Assembly: GCF_036237275.1 (NCBI RefSeq)
Contig: NZ_CP108352.1
Span: 3,038,001-3,102,000 of the forward strand
DNA length: 64,000 bases
Direction of reading: 5' to 3'
Source of the DNA: Streptomyces sp. NBC_01353
GTDB taxonomy: Bacteria > Actinomycetota > Actinomycetes > Streptomycetales > Streptomycetaceae
Part shown: positions 1 to 8,185 of the stretch, one piece after another
Layout of the letters: every line of letters starts with the position of its first letter
Numbering within the stretch: the first letter of the stretch is position 1
The notes under the pieces: generated by a model
Seen by the model: only the letters and a program-made list of their open reading frames with translations
What the model was told of the DNA's origin: nothing
The model's database searches: none
Position numbers and translations under genes: made by a program

Positions 1-2240
1 CGGAGGGAGAGCGCGGTGGTGAGCTCGGCCGCCGCCGCCGGTCCGTCGCCGCGCGCGAGGAGCAGCCGTCCGCGGCGCAGGTGGAGGGTGTGGTGGTGGG
101 CCTCGGGCCAGTCCGGCACGTCCCCCGTCAGCGCGGCGAGGGCCTCGTCCAGGTGCCGGGCGTCGGCGGTGTGGCGCCACAACCCGTGGTGAGCCACGGC
201 CTGTTCGAGCCGGGCCTCGGCCCACTGCGCACCGCCCTGCCCGGCGAGTTCCGCGGCCCGTTCCAGTTCGGTCAGCGCGCGGGTGAGCAGTTCGTGGCGG
301 CGTTCGGTGCCCTGGACGGCGGCGGTGCCGGACTCCGCGTACAGCACGCGTCCGAGCAGGATCCCGGCCTCGACGGGATGGTCCGACAGTGCGGCCTCGG
401 CCTGTTGGCGGGCCCGGATCAGCAGCGAGGGGTCGGACTGGCTGCGCCACTGCTCGAGCAGCCGTCGCGCCGCGGCGAGCGGGTCGGGGGTGATCAGGTC
501 GGGGTGGTAGAAGCGGAGCACGCGCGCGGGGATACGGGCGAAGAGTTCGGGCTCCGTGCCCACCGGGCCTGTGGGTTCGTCGGTCTCCTCCACCGTGCCG
601 GGCACGGCTGCCGGGTCGTCGGTGGGCCGGCCGGCCAGTCCGGCCGCCGCGAGCGCCGGGAAGTTGCGCATCCCCTGGCCGAAATTGCGCTCCACGTACT
701 CGGAGCAGTGCTTGAGCACGAGCGCGGCGGCGCTGCGGTCCAGGGAGCCGAGGAGGTGCTGCTGGACGCCGGGCGGATAGCTGAAGCACGGATAGGGGGA
801 AGGGCCGGGCAGTTGCCGCAGCAGACCGCTGAGCAGGACCTCTGCGAGCTCCATGGGGCCGGTGTCGGGCAGCATCGCGCGCTGCACGAGCTGCATGACG
901 GGAAGGGCGAGCGGGGCGGCGGCGAGATGGACGGCGAGCCGCACGGCGCCGGGCGAGGCACCGGCCGTGAAGGCGCGCAGCAGTTCCTCGTCGCTGCGCG
1001 GGACACGGGCCCGGCCGGGGCCGGCGTCCGGCGCGGCCGCGCGCAGCACCTCGGGGGCGATGCCGGCCGCCCAGCCCCGGATCGCACCGGAGCCGTGGCC
1101 GGCATGGAGCCGCGCCCAGGAGGCGAACGCCTCGGGCGTGGGCGTGAGCACGGGCACCGCGCGCGTGTCGGCGGCGACCGGCTCCCAGGACTCCTCGTCG
1201 GGCTGGAAGCCGGTGTGTCCGCCGGGTGCCGAAGGTCGCAGCAACAGGCCCGGCTCGACTGACAGGGCGGTACGCGGCCAGAGCCTCGGGGGCAGCGGCT
1301 GGACGAGTGCGAGCGGGGACTGCCGGGGCCACTGGTGGATGAGTCGCTGCGCGGCGCCGCGCTGCCAGAGCGGGCCGACGCAGTCGCTGACGATCAGGGT
1401 GAGCCGGCGGCCGGTGGGGTCGTGGAGCTGGTCGCCCGGGCGCAGCCGGGGCCGCCCGTCGGCCCCCGAGGTGGTGGTGACCCGCGGCGGGCCCTCGCCC
1501 GTGTCGTACAGCCGGTGGACCCGGACGTCGCGGAAGGCGCCGGACTGCTGGCAGGCCTGGCGCAGCTCCTCCACCATCCGGCTCCAGACGACCATGGCGG
1601 GGCCGGTGTCCATGAGGAGCTGGATGTCGGGGCGGCGGCCGGCGGCGGGGCGTAGGACGGGGGTGAGCATGCCTGCGGCGGCGCTGCGTTCGGCCGTGGC
1701 CTCCTCGTCGAGGAGACCCTCGCCGGGCCGGAGCGGGAAGTGCGCGTAGTGCCGTAGCGGGCGGAGTGCCTTCTGGAGTCCGAGGAGGCCGGGCAGGGCG
1801 TTGGCGCCGGGCGCGCGGACGGGCAGATTCCTGCTCCGGTCCGTACGACGACGGAACGCCTCGCCGTCGCCGGGGTCCCGGGGGCGGGCATACAGCGAGA
1901 GGCCTACGGTGTCGGAGGCACGGACGGGCCGCGTTCCGCCGTCGGCGCCGGTGCCGGGCTCCCGGTCCCCTTCGTCACCGATGCCCGTACCGGGAGGGTT
2001 ACGGGCACCGGCCGCATCGCCGCCGTCGATGGCTGGATTTCGCCCCTCCGTCTGCTCCTCGGGGCGTAACGGGCCCCCCGACGGGCCCCCCGACCGGTCC
2101 GCCGCGGGGCCCGCCGGATCCGGGGAAGCACTCGGCAGCCACTGGGCGAGCCAGACGGCGTCCGCGACCTCCTCGGCCGTCGGCTCATGGCCGCCGGCCC
2201 GCAGTCGGCGGGTGAGCTCTTCCAGATGCATCCGGTGCAT
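1..2240 (-). CDS. SAV_2336-type divergent vWA/TPR protein, partial at left edge
   Basis: Read through the left window edge in one open frame of about 746 codons, so the C-terminus is missing. ATG at 2240 follows a GAGGTG ribosome site and lies 7 bp after the MoxR stop. Residues 1-45 form a short helical region, then comes a Gly/Pro-rich linker. The next domain carries DIQLLMDTGPAMVVW and LTLIVSDC, which look like the first and central strands of a von Willebrand A fold with a degraded metal site (DTGPA instead of DxSxS). The C-terminal third (from about residue 600) is helical, with TPR-like repeats. The family match to SAV_2336-related proteins is from memory. I infer it is the vWA partner of the adjacent MoxR ATPase in a conflict system. 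Exact function is unknown. Confidence 0.75.
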   Translation of the reverse strand, partial: MHRMHLEELTRRLRAGGHEPTAEEVADAVWLAQWLPSASPDPAGPAADRSGGPSGGPLRPEEQTEGRNPAIDGGDAAGARNPPGTGIGDEGDREPGTGADGGTRPVRASDTVGLSLYARPRDPGDGEAFRRRTDRSRNLPVRAPGANALPGLLGLQKALRPLRHYAHFPLRPGEGLLDEEATAERSAAAGMLTPVLRPAAGRRPDIQLLMDTGPAMVVWSRMVEELRQACQQSGAFRDVRVHRLYDTGEGPPRVTTTSGADGRPRLRPGDQLHDPTGRRLTLIVSDCVGPLWQRGAAQRLIHQWPRQSPLALVQPLPPRLWPRTALSVEPGLLLRPSAPGGHTGFQPDEESWEPVAADTRAVPVLTPTPEAFASWARLHAGHGSGAIRGWAAGIAPEVLRAAAPDAGPGRARVPRSDEELLRAFTAGASPGAVRLAVHLAAAPLALPVMQLVQRAMLPDTGPMELAEVLLSGLLRQLPGPSPYPCFSYPPGVQQHLLGSLDRSAAALVLKHCSEYVERNFGQGMRNFPALAAAGLAGRPTDDPAAVPGTVEETDEPTGPVGTEPELFARIPARVLRFYHPDLITPDPLAAARRLLEQWRSQSDPSLLIRARQQAEAALSDHPVEAGILLGRVLYAESGTAAVQGTERRHELLTRALTELERAAELAGQGGAQWAEARLEQAVAHHGLWRHTADARHLDEALAALTGDVPDWPEAHHHTLHLRRGRLLLARGDGPAAAAELTTALSL

Positions 2241-2247
2241 CCGGCCA

Positions 2248-3255
2248 TCACCTCGGCTGATCGAGCGGCTGCATGAGCATGTCCGCGATGCGTTCCCGGG
2301 TCACCCGCTCGGTGCGCGGGGCGTGCTGGGTCAGGTAGATCGCGTTCAGGAGCTGGTCGGTGGCGATGACCTCGCCGGGGTCGCGGTTCAGGAAGCGGCT
2401 GACCAGGCCCTCCTCTCCTGCGGCGGCATCCGGCCCGAGGTGGGCCTCGATCATGGCGCCCAGCTGTTCCTCGCCCGGCGGTTCCAGCTCCAGGCGGATG
2501 CAGCGGCGCAACAGGGCGGCCGGGAAGTCCCGTTCGCCGTTGGAGGTGAGGACGATGAACGGGAAGGTCGAGCAGCGGATGCGCCCGCCCTGGACGGGCA
2601 CCTTGCGGCCGTCGTCGTCGAGGACCTCGACCACCGGCTCCCGGTCGGCCAGCCGCTCCAGCTCGGGGATGGCGAACTCGCCCTCCTCCAGGGCGTTCAG
2701 CAGGTCGTTCGGCAGATCCAGGTCGCTCTTGTCGAGCTCGTCGATGAGCAGGACGCGGGGCTGCGCGGAGGGGAGCAGCGCGGTGCCGAGCGGTCCGAGC
2801 CGGATGTACGAGCCGATGCCGGCCGGGGTCGCGGCGGGCACCGTCGATCCCGCCTGGACGCGCTCCAGTTGGACGTCCTGGAGCCGGCCGATGGCGTCGT
2901 AGCGGTAGAGCCCGTCCTGGAGGGTGGACCGGCTGACGATCGGCCAGCGCAGCACACGGCCGAGGCCAAGTTCGTGGGCGACGGCATGGGCCAGGGTGGA
3001 TTTACCCGTGCCGGGGTTGCCGGTGACCAGGAGCGGCCGGCGCAGATAGAGGGCCGCGTTGACGGCGTCGGTCTCGGCGGGCCTGGGGTGGTGGTTCTGG
3101 ACCAGGCGACGGCGCACGCCGAGCCGCCGGTCACGACCGGCGAGCGTGTCGTCGGCCCCTCCGGTCGAGAAGTCCCGCCAGGGCGGCGGGGCGGGCAACC
3201 GCCGTATCTCGTCATGCGGGTGGCCGGCACCACGGTAGATCCGCCAATCGTTCAC
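2248..3255 (-). CDS. MoxR-family AAA+ ATPase
   Basis: 335 aa, starting at a GTG with an AGGAGG site 8 nt upstream. Walker A is GNPGTGKST (residues 79-87), Walker B is VLLIDELDKSD (168-178), the sensor-1 region is LTSNGERDF (236-244), and Arg pair LLRRC follows. This is the MoxR-type AAA+ layout. MoxR ATPases usually remodel or activate partners together with vWA proteins, and here the next gene encodes a divergent vWA protein 7 bp downstream. The trypsin-VMAP gene ends 109 bp upstream. The likely role is the NTP-dependent switch of a vWA-MoxR-VMAP system. The ATPase assignment is firm; the role in a conflict system is inference from context. Confidence 0.9.
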   Translation of the reverse strand: MNDWRIYRGAGHPHDEIRRLPAPPPWRDFSTGGADDTLAGRDRRLGVRRRLVQNHHPRPAETDAVNAALYLRRPLLVTGNPGTGKSTLAHAVAHELGLGRVLRWPIVSRSTLQDGLYRYDAIGRLQDVQLERVQAGSTVPAATPAGIGSYIRLGPLGTALLPSAQPRVLLIDELDKSDLDLPNDLLNALEEGEFAIPELERLADREPVVEVLDDDGRKVPVQGGRIRCSTFPFIVLTSNGERDFPAALLRRCIRLELEPPGEEQLGAMIEAHLGPDAAAGEEGLVSRFLNRDPGEVIATDQLLNAIYLTQHAPRTERVTRERIADMLMQPLDQPR

Positions 3256-3364
3256 GATGGACTCCTCCTGGCTGTGGTGTCATGGCCCGGCGCGACGAAA
3301 CTACCGCCCGTACACAGGCGCCGCCGACTCGAATTCCGGTCGATTTGTCCCGGTGTTCGCGAGG

Positions 3365-5542
3365 TCACCAGGCCTCCTCGCCGAGCATCGGGGGACCTTG
3401 GAGTGGATCTTCGCGCGGGGGGCGGTCGGGCGGGTCGAACAGAACGGCGAGAGTCGACGCCCAGGCGTGCTCGGAACGGGCCGGCGGGTCGTCACCGGCG
3501 TGGGCGCCCGCGTCGTCGTCCGTCCCTGTGTCGGTGCCCGCGCCGGTGCATGCCGTCGCGTTCGTCGCCGCGTTCATGTCCGGGTCCGGATCGAAGTCGT
3601 CGTACGCATCGGTGTCGGCGTCCGCGTCGGCGGCCACGCGCTTCCGGAGCGAGAGAACCGGCGCGTGCAGCCTTTCGGCCCTGGCGGCCTCGGCGAGCAG
3701 CCGGCCGGCCCGCTCGTGGAACTCGACGCAGTCCGCGTGGTCATGGGCACCGCTCCGCCACAGGGCGATCGGGTGACCGGCGGCGAGTGCGGCGGCCATC
3801 GCCTTGAGGCCTTCGCCGCTTCCCACCTGACCGCAGAAGACGGGCACGGAGCCGTCCTCCGCCTCGGAGAGACGTACCCACGCCTGCCGCGGGGTCTCCC
3901 GACGGATGCGCGGCGTGTGCGCGTCCCGCCCCGCGCCGAGCGTCTCGGCTCGCAGCGGAACCGCCTTGAGGGGCCCGAGTCCTGCCGTCCGCCACCGCTT
4001 GTGCCATTCGGGCGCCGGCGGCCGCTCGTTTCGGGCCCGGTCCCGGATGACGACGATCCGGCGCTGGCCGAGAGGCAGCGAGCGTTCGTCGAAGAGTTCG
4101 TCGTCGGGCGAGAGCCGCCAGGTGTCGAGAGGTTCGTCGAAGAGCTCGCGTGGCAACAGGGCCTCGACGGCGGCCAGATGTTCGCCGTAGTCACCCTGGG
4201 CCAGCGCTTCGGCGAGCGGCTGCCGCAGGGTCTCGTAGAGCTGTTCCCGCTCGACTCCCTCGTCGTTCCCGTCCACCGGCCTGATCGTGTGCCCGTCGAA
4301 GAGCAGCTTCACCCGCCAGGGGAACCGCTTTCCGTAGGGCGGGGTGTCGATCTCGATCAGGACGTCGGCCCGTGAACCGGCCTCCCGGACCGCACGCGGT
4401 CCACCGTGCCGGCCGTGGCCGAGCAGCCCGCCGATCGTCTGCCGGACGACGAGCGGCGTCTGGGCCGCGGCGTCGGTGACCCACGAGCCCAGGCTCCGGA
4501 TCGCCGCGCTGTCGCCGTGCCGCTCCCTGACGTGCCGGGCGACCGTGGCCGCGTACACGAGCACGGCGTTCGGACTGAGGTCGGAGGCCGACTCCTGGTT
4601 CGGTTCGTGGAGTTCCTGGAGCAGTCCGACGCCCTCGCGCCAGGTGTGCGGGGTGGCTTCGAGCAGGGGGCGGACGTTCAGTCCCACCATCCGCTCCCTG
4701 ACCTCGTCGACGAGGTGCAGCACATCGCCGGGCCCGGTGGGCGGGGGCAGTTCGGCGAGCCGACCGTACAGATGGATGCGGCTTCCGGGGTCGAGGCCCT
4801 GGGTGGTGGGGGGCCGGTGTCTGATCTGCGCCCTGGTCCAGTCGGACTCGGCGGAGAGCGAGCGGTAGCGCGCGAGGTGGTGCCGGTCGTGCTCCCGGAT
4901 GACGTCGGAGAGCAGCCGGCCGCCACGCGCGCGGTAGAGCTGCCGCAGCGAGGTGATGGGGACGGCGGCGCCCTCGTCCGCGCCCCGTCCCTTGTTGAGC
5001 CCGATGACGGCCGCGCGGTCGAGGTCGACCACCGGTCCGCCGGAGAGCCCCTTCACGGGCTGCGTCCCCCGCAGCAGGAGGGCCTCGCCGTCGACGCCGT
5101 GGATCTCGCCGACCGCGTCACGGATCCCGAGCCGGCCGGTCTCCCGGGACCAGCCGTGCAGACTGACCGGGATCGGCTCGGCGATCACGGGCATCCGCTC
5201 ACTGAGCCGTACGCAGCTCACGTCCTGGACGTCGGGGACGCGGACGAGCGCGAGGTCCGGGAAGTCCCAGCCGTCGAGCTCCTGTTCGGGCACGGCGGGG
5301 CGCGGGCTCGCCAGGGCGACCTCGCCGGTCGTCACGCCGCCGTCCCAGACGATGCCGACGGCCCGCTCGCCTCTCCACACCGCGCTTCCCCCCTTGGCCA
5401 CGACATGGGCGCAGGTCAGCACCCAGCCGGGGGCGATGAAGAAGCCGGTGCCCCAGTACCGGTCGCCGTGCGGGTCATACCCGTCCCCGGGAGCCGCGAT
5501 GCGTACCAGTGCGGGGCGCACGAGGGATTCGAAGGCGCTCAT
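3365..5542 (-). CDS. Trypsin-like protease fused to VMAP-C domain
   Basis: 725 aa from ATG 5542, which overlaps the upstream stop as ATGA; the open frame continues upstream but only as Arg/Gly-rich shadow sequence. Residues 1-200 are a trypsin-like protease with His46 (TCAHV), Asp96 (FPDLALV) and Ser167 (GLSGGP), so the triad is complete. No signal peptide is present, implying a cytoplasmic protease. A middle helical region (about 210-370) is followed by a C-terminal domain containing LIEIDTPPYGKRFPWRVK, a PIALWRSG strand and a terminal LAVLFDPPDRPP strand, which I recognise as VMAP-C. An Asp/Ala/Thr-rich insert lies before the last strand. In this family the protease is the presumed effector, held inactive until the MoxR/vWA partners respond. 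Confidence 0.85.
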   Translation of the reverse strand: MSAFESLVRPALVRIAAPGDGYDPHGDRYWGTGFFIAPGWVLTCAHVVAKGGSAVWRGERAVGIVWDGGVTTGEVALASPRPAVPEQELDGWDFPDLALVRVPDVQDVSCVRLSERMPVIAEPIPVSLHGWSRETGRLGIRDAVGEIHGVDGEALLLRGTQPVKGLSGGPVVDLDRAAVIGLNKGRGADEGAAVPITSLRQLYRARGGRLLSDVIREHDRHHLARYRSLSAESDWTRAQIRHRPPTTQGLDPGSRIHLYGRLAELPPPTGPGDVLHLVDEVRERMVGLNVRPLLEATPHTWREGVGLLQELHEPNQESASDLSPNAVLVYAATVARHVRERHGDSAAIRSLGSWVTDAAAQTPLVVRQTIGGLLGHGRHGGPRAVREAGSRADVLIEIDTPPYGKRFPWRVKLLFDGHTIRPVDGNDEGVEREQLYETLRQPLAEALAQGDYGEHLAAVEALLPRELFDEPLDTWRLSPDDELFDERSLPLGQRRIVVIRDRARNERPPAPEWHKRWRTAGLGPLKAVPLRAETLGAGRDAHTPRIRRETPRQAWVRLSEAEDGSVPVFCGQVGSGEGLKAMAAALAAGHPIALWRSGAHDHADCVEFHERAGRLLAEAARAERLHAPVLSLRKRVAADADADTDAYDDFDPDPDMNAATNATACTGAGTDTGTDDDAGAHAGDDPPARSEHAWASTLAVLFDPPDRPPREDPLQGPPMLGEEAW

Positions 5543-6009
5543 ACGGCGCCATCGGCCGCCGGGCGGTGGTGCGGCCCGGTGTCGGGCGCCGGCGCGGGTC
5601 CGGGAACGCGTGCCGGAGCGGGCGCGTGTGCCGGGTCCGAGGCGTCCGGGTCCGAGGCGTCCGGGTCCGGGGCCGGTGCCGGGCCCGGTTCGGTCCAGGT
5701 CAGGGAGACCGAGATCGAGGCCGTGCCGCCGCCCTCGGCCAGGACGCTGATCACCTTGCCCGCCTGCGCGGACAGTTCGATACCGAAGGTGACCGCGACC
5801 TCGACCGGCGCCTGCGGGGAGAGTCCGGCCCGCAGCGAGCCGACGACTCCGCGGACGACATCGGTGAGTCCGCCGGCCATGGAGACCACCCGGTCGCCGA
5901 TGCCGGTGTCCTGGAAGCCGCCACCCCGTTCCAGTTCGGCCGGTTCGCTGATCCTGGCCCACACCGGTGTTCCGTCGTCCAGTCGTACACGAGCGATCCC
6001 ATGCGTCAC
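5539..6009 (-). CDS. Trypsin-co-occurring domain (trypco1/CU044_2847-like) protein
   Basis: 156 aa, GTG start at 6009; first gene of the island operon and translationally coupled to the protease gene by a 4-bp overlap. The conserved part is a small beta-rich domain with VEVAVTFGIELSAQAGKVIS followed by a strand ending SVSLTW, typical of proteins annotated CU044_2847, also called trypco1 because they sit beside trypsin-like proteases in conflict systems. The last 45 residues are a Pro/Ala/Asp low-complexity tail encoded by short DNA repeats. It probably modulates or inhibits the protease, but that is inference; no catalytic motif is seen. Confidence 0.8.
   Translation of the reverse strand: MTHGIARVRLDDGTPVWARISEPAELERGGGFQDTGIGDRVVSMAGGLTDVVRGVVGSLRAGLSPQAPVEVAVTFGIELSAQAGKVISVLAEGGGTASISVSLTWTEPGPAPAPDPDASDPDASDPAHAPAPARVPGPAPAPDTGPHHRPAADGAV
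5633..5674. repeat. 15-bp tandem repeat inside the trypco1 gene
   Basis: GGGTCCGAGGCGTCC occurs twice in tandem followed by a partial third copy. On the coding (minus) strand it gives the repeated peptide DPDASDPDAS. In-frame repeats like this can change copy number by slippage and alter tail length without a frameshift. Confidence 0.85.
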
Positions 6010-6108
6010 AGCGGCCCCCCCCGCTCCCCGAAACGATGATGAAGAAGGCTAGTCCCTGGCACCGACAAGCGCGAGGGGCCCGTCAGGCCCACGGCCTATC
6101 CTGATCGC

Positions 6109-6294
6109 ATGTACTTCACTGACCGTGGCATCGAGGAACTGGAGAAGCGGCGCGGCGAGGAGGAGGTCACCTTCGAGTGGCTCGCCGAGCAGCTGCGGAC
6201 GTTCGTCGATCTCAACCCCGACTTCGAGGTGCCGGTCGAGCGCCTCGCGACCTGGCTGGCCCGTCTGGACGACGACGAGGACGAGGACGAGTGA
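6109..6294 (+). CDS. DUF6104-like small acidic protein
   Basis: 61 aa. The sequence starts MYFTDRGIEELEKRRGEEEV, is helical and ends in an Asp/Glu run (LDDDEDEDE). I recognise it as the streptomycete DUF6104 family; no function is known to me. The start is supported by TATCCT at 6097-6102, six bases before the ATG, so the mRNA is probably leaderless; no Shine-Dalgarno sequence is present. It is a monocistronic gene facing away from the conflict island. Confidence 0.8.
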   Translation: MYFTDRGIEELEKRRGEEEVTFEWLAEQLRTFVDLNPDFEVPVERLATWLARLDDDEDEDE

Positions 6295-6342
6295 CCCGGG
6301 GGGCGCCGGTCGGCGCCGGGTGAGTAGCACCCCTCTCCCGGG

Positions 6343-7173
6343 TCACTGACCGCGCAGCCGGTCGTAGGCCAGGCCCAGCGCCCCGTGCGCGACGAGCAGC
6401 GCCCCGGCCGCCGCCCAGCCGCCGCTGCGGCGGCCGATGCCCCAGGCGAGCAGAGGCACCCCCGCCCCGAGCTGGACCGCGCAGAGCAGCCGGGCCTTGG
6501 GGCCACGCATGTACGGGCTGCGCATGTACGGGCCGAGCCGACCGCCCTCCACGGCGTCGAGTTCGGCGCGTACGGCATCGCGCCAGCCGTGCCATTCGAG
6601 CTGTTCGGCGCCCTGGGCCAGGGCCACCGAGCGGAGCCGGTCGGCGCTCTCGCCGGGGTTGAGCCCGGTGGGCAGGACGAGGCCGGTACGGGTGAGGATC
6701 GCCGTGAGGCCGATGAGCCTGGAGTGGGCGTCGGCCTCCTTGTCGGATTCGGTGAGCGGCTCCAGGGCCTGGACGTCCAGGACGGGGTCGAGGGCGAGAC
6801 GGGCCGCGAACGTGCGCATGGCCTCGTCCTCCCCGACCGGGGTGCCGTCCGCGAGCCAGGTGTAGCCGACGGTGCGGCGGAATCCGGCGGCGAGGGTGTA
6901 GCCGGCCCGGTCCGCGTCCCACCAGAGCGCGAGGACGGGCCAGGTGGCGGCGGAGACGGCCAACGCGGTGGCCCAGCCGGTGACGACCCGTTCGACGGGT
7001 TCGCCGCCGTGGAGCCAGGGCTTTCCCTCCGGGACGATGACGCTCCAGTCCGTTCCGGCCGGGGCGAGGAGCAGCTGCTCCCGCAGCAGCTGGGCCGGCG
7101 GGCGGACGGCCGCGGGCTCGGCGCGGCAGAGCAGCAGCGCCCCGACGGGGCGCGGTCCGGATGTCGCGTTCAT
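6343..7173 (-). CDS. Uncharacterised protein with C-terminal membrane segments
   Basis: 276 aa. I do not recognise a named domain. The N-terminal 200 residues are soluble-looking (GTDWSVIVPEGKPWLHGGEP, Trp-rich), apart from one moderately hydrophobic stretch near residues 85-105. The last 50 residues hold two hydrophobic segments (LCAVQLGAGVPLLAWGIG and AAAGALLVAHGALGLAY) separated by an Arg/Ser/Gly turn. The start is supported by TAGCGT six bases upstream of the ATG on the minus strand (leaderless pattern). A membrane-tethered protein is likely. Confidence 0.65.
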   Translation of the reverse strand: MNATSGPRPVGALLLCRAEPAAVRPPAQLLREQLLLAPAGTDWSVIVPEGKPWLHGGEPVERVVTGWATALAVSAATWPVLALWWDADRAGYTLAAGFRRTVGYTWLADGTPVGEDEAMRTFAARLALDPVLDVQALEPLTESDKEADAHSRLIGLTAILTRTGLVLPTGLNPGESADRLRSVALAQGAEQLEWHGWRDAVRAELDAVEGGRLGPYMRSPYMRGPKARLLCAVQLGAGVPLLAWGIGRRSGGWAAAGALLVAHGALGLAYDRLRGQ

Positions 7174-7241
7174 GGCCCTACGCTAGGTCAATTTGTCCAT
7201 GTACGAGGGTGAATGCCCTCACGAACCACCGAGGAACGGGG

Positions 7242-7298
7242 TTGACTTCCCAGCACCGCGATATATCGTGTTCATCAAGAGACGCGATATGTTGCGTC
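7242..7298 (+). promoter_or_regulatory. Promoter and palindromic operator of the DUF4097-PadR operon
   Basis: TTGACT (7242-7247) is a good -35. TATCGT (7264-7269, spacing 16) is the best -10 and lies in the perfect palindrome CGATATATCG (7259-7268). A second element, GCGATAT (7284-7290), lies inside GACGC...GCGTC arms (7281-7298). The PadR protein encoded at the end of this operon is the obvious candidate to bind these sites and repress its own operon. Confidence 0.55.
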
Positions 7299-7320
7299 CC
7301 CGATGCGGGAGGTCAGCACG

Positions 7321-8184
7321 ATGACAGAGTGGTCCGTGGCCGAGCCGACGAAACTCACGCTGACCGACCCCGTGGCGCGACTCCGGGTGCGCATCGTCGG
7401 AGGCACGGTGAATGTCGTGGGCACCGACGAGCCGACCGCCCGCCTGGAGGTCTCCTCCATCGACGGCCCGCCGCTGGTCGTGACCCAGGAGGGTTCGACG
7501 CTGACGGTCACCTATGAGGACCTGCAATGGAAGGGCATCCTCAAGTGGCTCGACCGTGTGGGGCACCGGCGCCATGCCGTGGTCTCCGTGGCCGTCCCGG
7601 CCGGCGCGGACGTCGAGGTGGGCGTGATCGGGGCCGGCGCGGTGATCTCCGGCATCAAGGGACGTACGGACGTCCGGGGCGTCACGGGCGACACCACGCT
7701 CGTCGGGCTCTCCGGTCCGGTCCACGCCGAGAGCATCTCCGGCAGCCTGGAGGCCCAGTCCGTCACCGGCGCGCTGCGCGTGAACTCCGTGACCGGCGAC
7801 GTGACGGTCATCGAGGCCGCGGGCGCCTCCGTGAAGGCCGACACCATCAGCGGGGACATGGTGATCGACCTCGACACCACCGACCTGGACGGCCCGCCCG
7901 CCGACATCCGGCTGACCAGTGTGTCCGGCGAGGTCGCCATCCGGCTCCCGCACCCGGCGGACGCCCGCGTCGAGGCGAACACGACGAGCGGGTCCGTCTC
8001 CAACGCCTTCGACGACCTGCGGGTCTCCGGGCAGTGGGGCACCAAGAGCATCACCGGCACGCTCGGGGCCGGCCGCGGCACGCTCAAGGCGACGACGGTC
8101 TCCGGCTCGATCGCCCTGCTCCGCCGCCCGGACGCGGCCGCGTCCGACGACTTCGAAGCCGCCTCCACCGGAAAGGTGCTGTGA
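7321..8184 (+). CDS. DUF4097 family beta-repeat protein
   Basis: 287 aa. ATG 7321 is chosen because GGGAGG lies 8 nt upstream; an in-frame ATG at 7303 has no such site. The protein is a repetitive right-handed beta structure with recurring short motifs ending in Ser-Gly or Thr-Gly (VISGIKGRT, GVTGDTTLVG, SISGSLEAQSVTGALRVNS, TISGDMV, SVSGEVA, STTSG-like). This is the DUF4097/adhesin-like repeat. No signal peptide is visible. It is the first gene of a two-gene operon, ending one base before the PadR start codon. In other actinobacteria such pairs are envelope- or stress-related, but the function here is unknown. Confidence 0.8.
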   Translation: MTEWSVAEPTKLTLTDPVARLRVRIVGGTVNVVGTDEPTARLEVSSIDGPPLVVTQEGSTLTVTYEDLQWKGILKWLDRVGHRRHAVVSVAVPAGADVEVGVIGAGAVISGIKGRTDVRGVTGDTTLVGLSGPVHAESISGSLEAQSVTGALRVNSVTGDVTVIEAAGASVKADTISGDMVIDLDTTDLDGPPADIRLTSVSGEVAIRLPHPADARVEANTTSGSVSNAFDDLRVSGQWGTKSITGTLGAGRGTLKATTVSGSIALLRRPDAAASDDFEAASTGKVL

Positions 8185-8185
8185 C

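Noticed and set aside
81-1262. 393-aa plus-strand open frame opposite the vWA/TPR gene
   Set aside because: Arg/Gly-rich shadow of the minus-strand gene; no domain and wrong third-position bias.
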